Shown: piece after piece, positions 57,220-64,000 of the stretch
Layout: each line of letters opens with the position of its first letter
How positions within the stretch are numbered: the first letter of the stretch is position 1
Source of the DNA: Micromonospora inyonensis
GTDB lineage: Bacteria > Actinomycetota > Actinomycetes > Mycobacteriales > Micromonosporaceae
Reading direction: 5' to 3'
NCBI RefSeq assembly: GCF_900091415.1
Contig: NZ_FMHU01000002.1
Location: 2,480,001-2,544,000, forward strand
DNA: 64,000 nucleotides
The notes under the pieces: model-generated
Database searches by the model: none
Told to the model about the DNA's origin: nothing
Seen by the model: the letters and a program-made list of their open reading frames with translations, nothing else
Program-made: the position numbers and the translations under genes

Positions 57220-60200
57220 CGGTGCGCTCCGGATCCGGTGGGGGGGGCTTCGCCGTCGACGATGTGCAGCCGCAGCTCGCTGAAGTAGCGCCGGCCGGCA
57301 CGGTCCGGCACCCAGGCCTGTTCGGGGGTGGGCAGCATCTCGGTGAGGGTCACCGCCACCGGGTCACCGCCCACGCCCCGGGCGGTCCGCAGCATCGAGC
57401 AGAACGCCGAGGCGTAGAACGGGCTGCTCAGGTCGAGGAAGCAGGGCTTGGTCTCGGTGGCGAGCTTGACGTACACCTGCTCGGGGAGGCCCAGCTCGCG
57501 CCGCCACCGCCGGACGGCGAGGAACCGCTCGCGTTCGCCGGTGACGTCCGCCAGACCGGTCCCGCCGAGCGTGGTCCGCCAGGTCTCCCGGGCCACCACC
57601 AGCCGGTCCAGGGTGATCCGGGGAGTGTGTGCGGCGGCGGCGACCAGTTTGAAGCCGTCGACGGCGTGCATGGTGAGCGGGCCGGCGAAGATCTCGTCCA
57701 GGGTCCAGGTGCGCCCGTCGGAGGCGACCGCGACCAGTTCGCCGTCGCGGTCGACGACGGTCAGGTCCACGGTGGGCAGCACCCGGTCCGGGTCGGCCCC
57801 GGCGGCGGGAGCGAACGCCAACTGCCGGTCAGCGGGGCCGACCAGGCTCTCCGCGACCCGGCTGGTCCGGCGCGGCCACTCGTCCGGCACCAGCAGCCGG
57901 ACCCGACGGCCGCCCAGGTCCTCGTCGAGGGCGGCGCGCAGCCGCGCCACGTCCGGGTGGGACGGGGTGAACACCTCGCAGTCGAAGGACGCCCAGGCGG
58001 CGTGCAGCTCACCGAGGACCACGGTGTACTCGCCCCGGGCCAGCGCCTCGGTGTCCCGGGCGCAAACCTGCAGGTCGGGGCTGTGCAACCGGGCGTTGCC
58101 CCAGGTCGGCGGGGCGGCCGGGAAGACCTCGGCGACCCGCTCGGCGAGCCCGGCCAGGTCGACGTCGACCCGGCGGGTGCCGGCCGGCAGGTTCTCCAGC
58201 CCGAACAGCCCGGCCCAGCGGCGGGCGAACTCGGCGGCCACCGCGTCGACCGGCCGGTCGCCGGTGCCCCAGAACAGGCCCTGGGCCAGGAACCACAGGT
58301 CGGCCAGGGACACCCCGCCACCGCGCGCGTCGGCCCGCAGCTCGTCGTAGAGCTGCCGGAACGCGTCGGCGTACGCGCGCCGCAGCGCCTCGACCAGCCA
58401 CCGGGCCGCCTGGAGCAGCACGGCCATCGGCGCGGCGATCTCCCGCAGCAGTGGTCCGCCGACCACCGCGTCGAGGTCGCGGCTGGTGTCCTCGTAGCAG
58501 AGGGTGCGGCCGGCGTACATCTGCCCGTCCCGGCGGCGGGGCGACTGACCGGTCAGCTCGGTGAAGAGGGCGTCCAGCTCGGCCAGGGCGCCCCGGAGCC
58601 GGTCCGGGTCGCCGGCCGCGGCGGCCACCGCCTCCCGGCCGGCGCGCAGCCGGTCCAGGCCGGCGCGGGCCCGGCCCCGTACCGCCTCGTCGCCGATGGC
58701 GTCGATCCGCTCACCGAGCACCTGTTCGGCGGCGGGGCTGACCGGCAGCAGCGCGTCCCAGGTGATCAGTTCCCGTTCGACGAAGCGTTCCAGCAGGGCG
58801 TAACCGTCGTCGGGCCGCCGCAGCCCGAGCCCGGGGTCGGCGACCACGTGCGCGGCGGGACGCCGGCCGTCGCAGGCGGCCAGCAGCGCCGCCTCGACGG
58901 TGGAGAGTTCCAGCGGCCGGCGGCCCGGCCGGCGCACCGTCCGGCCGTCCAGGCCGAGGTGGGCGGCGAGCATCGGCGGCCACCAGCGTCGCACCGCTGG
59001 GTCCCGGCCGAGCGCGTCGGCGTACGCGGCCACCGCCCAGGACTCGAAGACCACCCAGCGGCGGCGGGTCAGCTGCTCACCCGGTCGCGCGGTCAGCGGC
59101 GTCGCGGCGGCCGGGTCGACGGTCACCCAGCAGCTCGGCCCGAAGAAGCCGACCGTCTCGTTCTTGCCGCAGTAGCGCTGCCAGTAGCGCAGCAGGGCCT
59201 TCTCCCGGTCCCGGCGTCGGACGTTGCGGGGGGCGTCCGGCCCGGCCGCCACCAGGCCGTCCAGGGCGGTGAGGACGTTCGGGTTCTGCCAGGTCACGGC
59301 CTCGCGCACCAGCGGGTCGGCGGCGATACGGCGCAGCGTCTCGCCCCCGTCGGCCAGCGCCTCGGCGAAGGCGGTGTCGAAGAGGTCGGTGGGGCCGCCG
59401 TCGAGCAGGTCGTCGGCCGCGGCGGCGGCCTTCGGGGCGGCGAGCGCGGTCAGTCCGTCGGCTGGGAACCCGGTGGTGCGCAGCAGCGCGTCCCGCCAGA
59501 CCGACCAGTGGGTGTCGCCCAGCGGCACCCGGTGCCCACCCGGCCCGGCGGCCGGGCCGCCCTCCGTCGGGTGGCCGGCGGTCGGCCCGGCGGCCACTGC
59601 GACGGATCCGACCGGCGCGACGGACGCCGGGGCCGCCGGCGCGGTGGTCGCCGCGAGCAGGTCGGCGCGGATCACGGCCAGCACGTCGGCGAGGCGGTCG
59701 CGCAGGAAGAAGTGCCCTCCGTCGATGTCGTGCAGGGTGAAGCCGGCGGTGGTGTGCCGCTCCCACGCGGCGCTCTGCTCCCGGGTCACCGCCAGGTCGG
59801 TACGGCCGCTGAACGCCACGATCGGCACCGGCAACGGCTCCTGGGGCGTGTACCGGAAACCGTCCACCCGGCGGAAGTCGGCCCGCAGCAGGGGCAGCAG
59901 CAGCTCGACCAGCTCCGGATGCTCGAGGATCTCCTCGGGGAGACCGCCGCCGGTCCGGAGCCGGGCCAGCAGCTCCTCGTCGTCGGCCCGGGAGAGCCCG
60001 TGGAAGTGGCTGGTGTCGGTGACGTGCGGGGCGCGGGCGCCGCCGACGTAGAGCCGGATCGGCAGCGTCCGGCCGGTGCGGCGCAGTTCCCGCACCACGT
60101 CGAAGCCGAGCCGTCCGCCCATCGAGTGGCCGTAGATCGCGTACGGGCGGTCGGCCCGCGCGGCGATGGCCGCGGCGACCTCCGCGACGGCAAAGTCCGG

Positions 60201-60370
60201 GTCCTCGGCGATGCGCACCTCCCGGCCGGGCAGTTGCACCGGCTGCACCTCGACGTCGGAGCCGATGGCGTCCCGCCAGCGACGGAACGCGCTTGCCCCG
60301 GCCCCGGCGTAGGGCAGGCAGAACAGTTGCACCGACGCGTGGGGACGACGTCCGGTGGAGGCGAACCAGG

Positions 60371-60374
<4 letters not shown>
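57216..60374 (-). CDS. Thioesterase fused to LanB-type (lantibiotic dehydratase) domain
   Basis: A 1052-aa fusion. Residues about 12-245 are a type II-like thioesterase: LFCLPYAGAGASAFRRW, Ser84 in YGHSMGGRL and His221 in DGGHFFLRD. An Ala/Pro/Gly linker (about 247-295) leads into about 750 residues of the LanB N-terminal (tRNA-dependent glutamylation) family: LLRYWQRYCGKNETVGFFGP near 390-411, and late LPEQVYVKLATETKP, TLTEMLPTPEQAWV and SELRLHIVD. No SpaB_C elimination domain follows, as in PEARL-type or split LanB proteins. GTG 60374 overlaps the upstream stop (GTGA). LanB enzymes transfer aminoacyl groups from tRNA to Ser/Thr or a C-terminus; the role here is unknown. Confidence 0.88.
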
Positions 60375-63847
<3,473 letters not shown>

Positions 63848-63848
63848 G

Positions 63849-63908
63849 TCAGTGTGTGACTACCGCCCGTAGGCCTGCCCGCACGCAGCGTCCGACGCCT
63901 GCATTCAT
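63849..63908 (-). CDS. 19-aa leader ORF upstream of the NRPS/PKS operon
   Basis: ATG 63908 to TGA 63851-63849 encodes MNAGVGRCVRAGLRAVVTH. It has a GGGGGGA ribosome-binding site four bases before the ATG, whereas the NRPS start at 63847 lies one base after this stop and has no such site. Translation of the operon therefore probably depends on coupling to this small ORF. It could be a simple coupling peptide, a regulatory leader, or, less likely, a functional small peptide. Too short for statistical support. Confidence 0.45.
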   Translation of the reverse strand: MNAGVGRCVRAGLRAVVTH

Positions 63909-63923
63909 TGGTCCCCCCAGGAT

Positions 63924-63944
63924 TTCCACAGTGGAAGCAGCATA
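63924..63944 (-). promoter_or_regulatory. Candidate operon promoter and operator
   Basis: Read on the minus strand, TATGCT (63944-63939) fits a -10 box (TAnnnT). Directly after it, at the expected transcription start, lies the perfect 13-bp palindrome TTCCACTGTGGAA (63936-63924), a possible operator. A -35 box is not obvious (TTCCCG at about 16 bp spacing). The remaining sequence to the window edge has no gene. Confidence 0.4.
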
Positions 63945-64000
63945 GGCCGGGCCGGGCTGGCGGGAAGATCATCGATCGGGAGTTGACCCGAAGGTCCGAC

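Overview
The window is very GC-rich actinomycete DNA (GTG starts, leaderless-looking starts, DUF397/DUF574/DUF2267 families, WhiJ-like regulators, PASTA-less Ser/Thr kinases). The gene content and a dispersed 60-bp palindrome suggest Micromonosporaceae, most likely Micromonospora; this assignment is by recognition, not by search.

Region 1 (1-38,400) is ordinary chromosome. From left to right it holds: a two-component system with the start of a GT39 mannosyltransferase-like gene; a methyltransferase, a degenerate ApbE gene and an SDR remnant between copies of the palindrome; a soluble Ser/Thr kinase and an Ohr-like protein; a signalling block (8,089-12,882) with a SpoIIE-type phosphatase translationally coupled to a B12-binding protein that carries the CarH-type W-x9-EH photoreceptor motif, three STAS proteins and a CheY-like regulator; membrane and redox genes; glycosyltransferases; smpB; mtnA followed by an aldolase/dehydrogenase fusion; a TerC gene behind a probable Mn2+ (yybP-ykoY) riboswitch; DUF2267/DUF2795 proteins; pirin; MOSC; a membrane Ser/Thr kinase; and a DUF397 gene next to an in-frame chimera of an HTH regulator and a DUF574 methyltransferase.

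Region 2 (38,419-63,908, all leftward) is one tightly coupled biosynthetic operon. In order of transcription it encodes a 19-aa leader ORF, A-PCP-KS (no AT), a thioesterase fused to a LanB-type (lantibiotic dehydratase, tRNA-dependent glutamylation) domain, A-PCP-C-PCP, KS-AT-KR-DH-PCP, a TauD/SyrP-like hydroxylase, MbtH, C-A(Asn?)-PCP, and C-A(Ser?)-PCP-TE-MFS. Nearly every junction is an ATGA, GTGA or TGATG overlap. A hybrid peptide-polyketide is expected, ending in (beta-hydroxy)Asn-Ser or similar. It would be released by a thioesterase whose nucleophile is Cys instead of Ser and exported by a transporter fused to the same polypeptide.

The strongest novelty candidates are the TE-LanB fusion inside an NRPS/PKS operon that has no recognisable RiPP precursor in view, the NRPS-Cys TE-MFS fusion, and the non-collinear parts (AT-less KS, C-PCP without an A domain). 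Secondary candidates are the B12-photoreceptor/SpoIIE pair, the HTH-DUF574 chimera with a nearby palindromic operator, and the mtnA/aldolase-SDR pair. The operon promoter region is in view, but the upstream side of the cluster lies outside the window.
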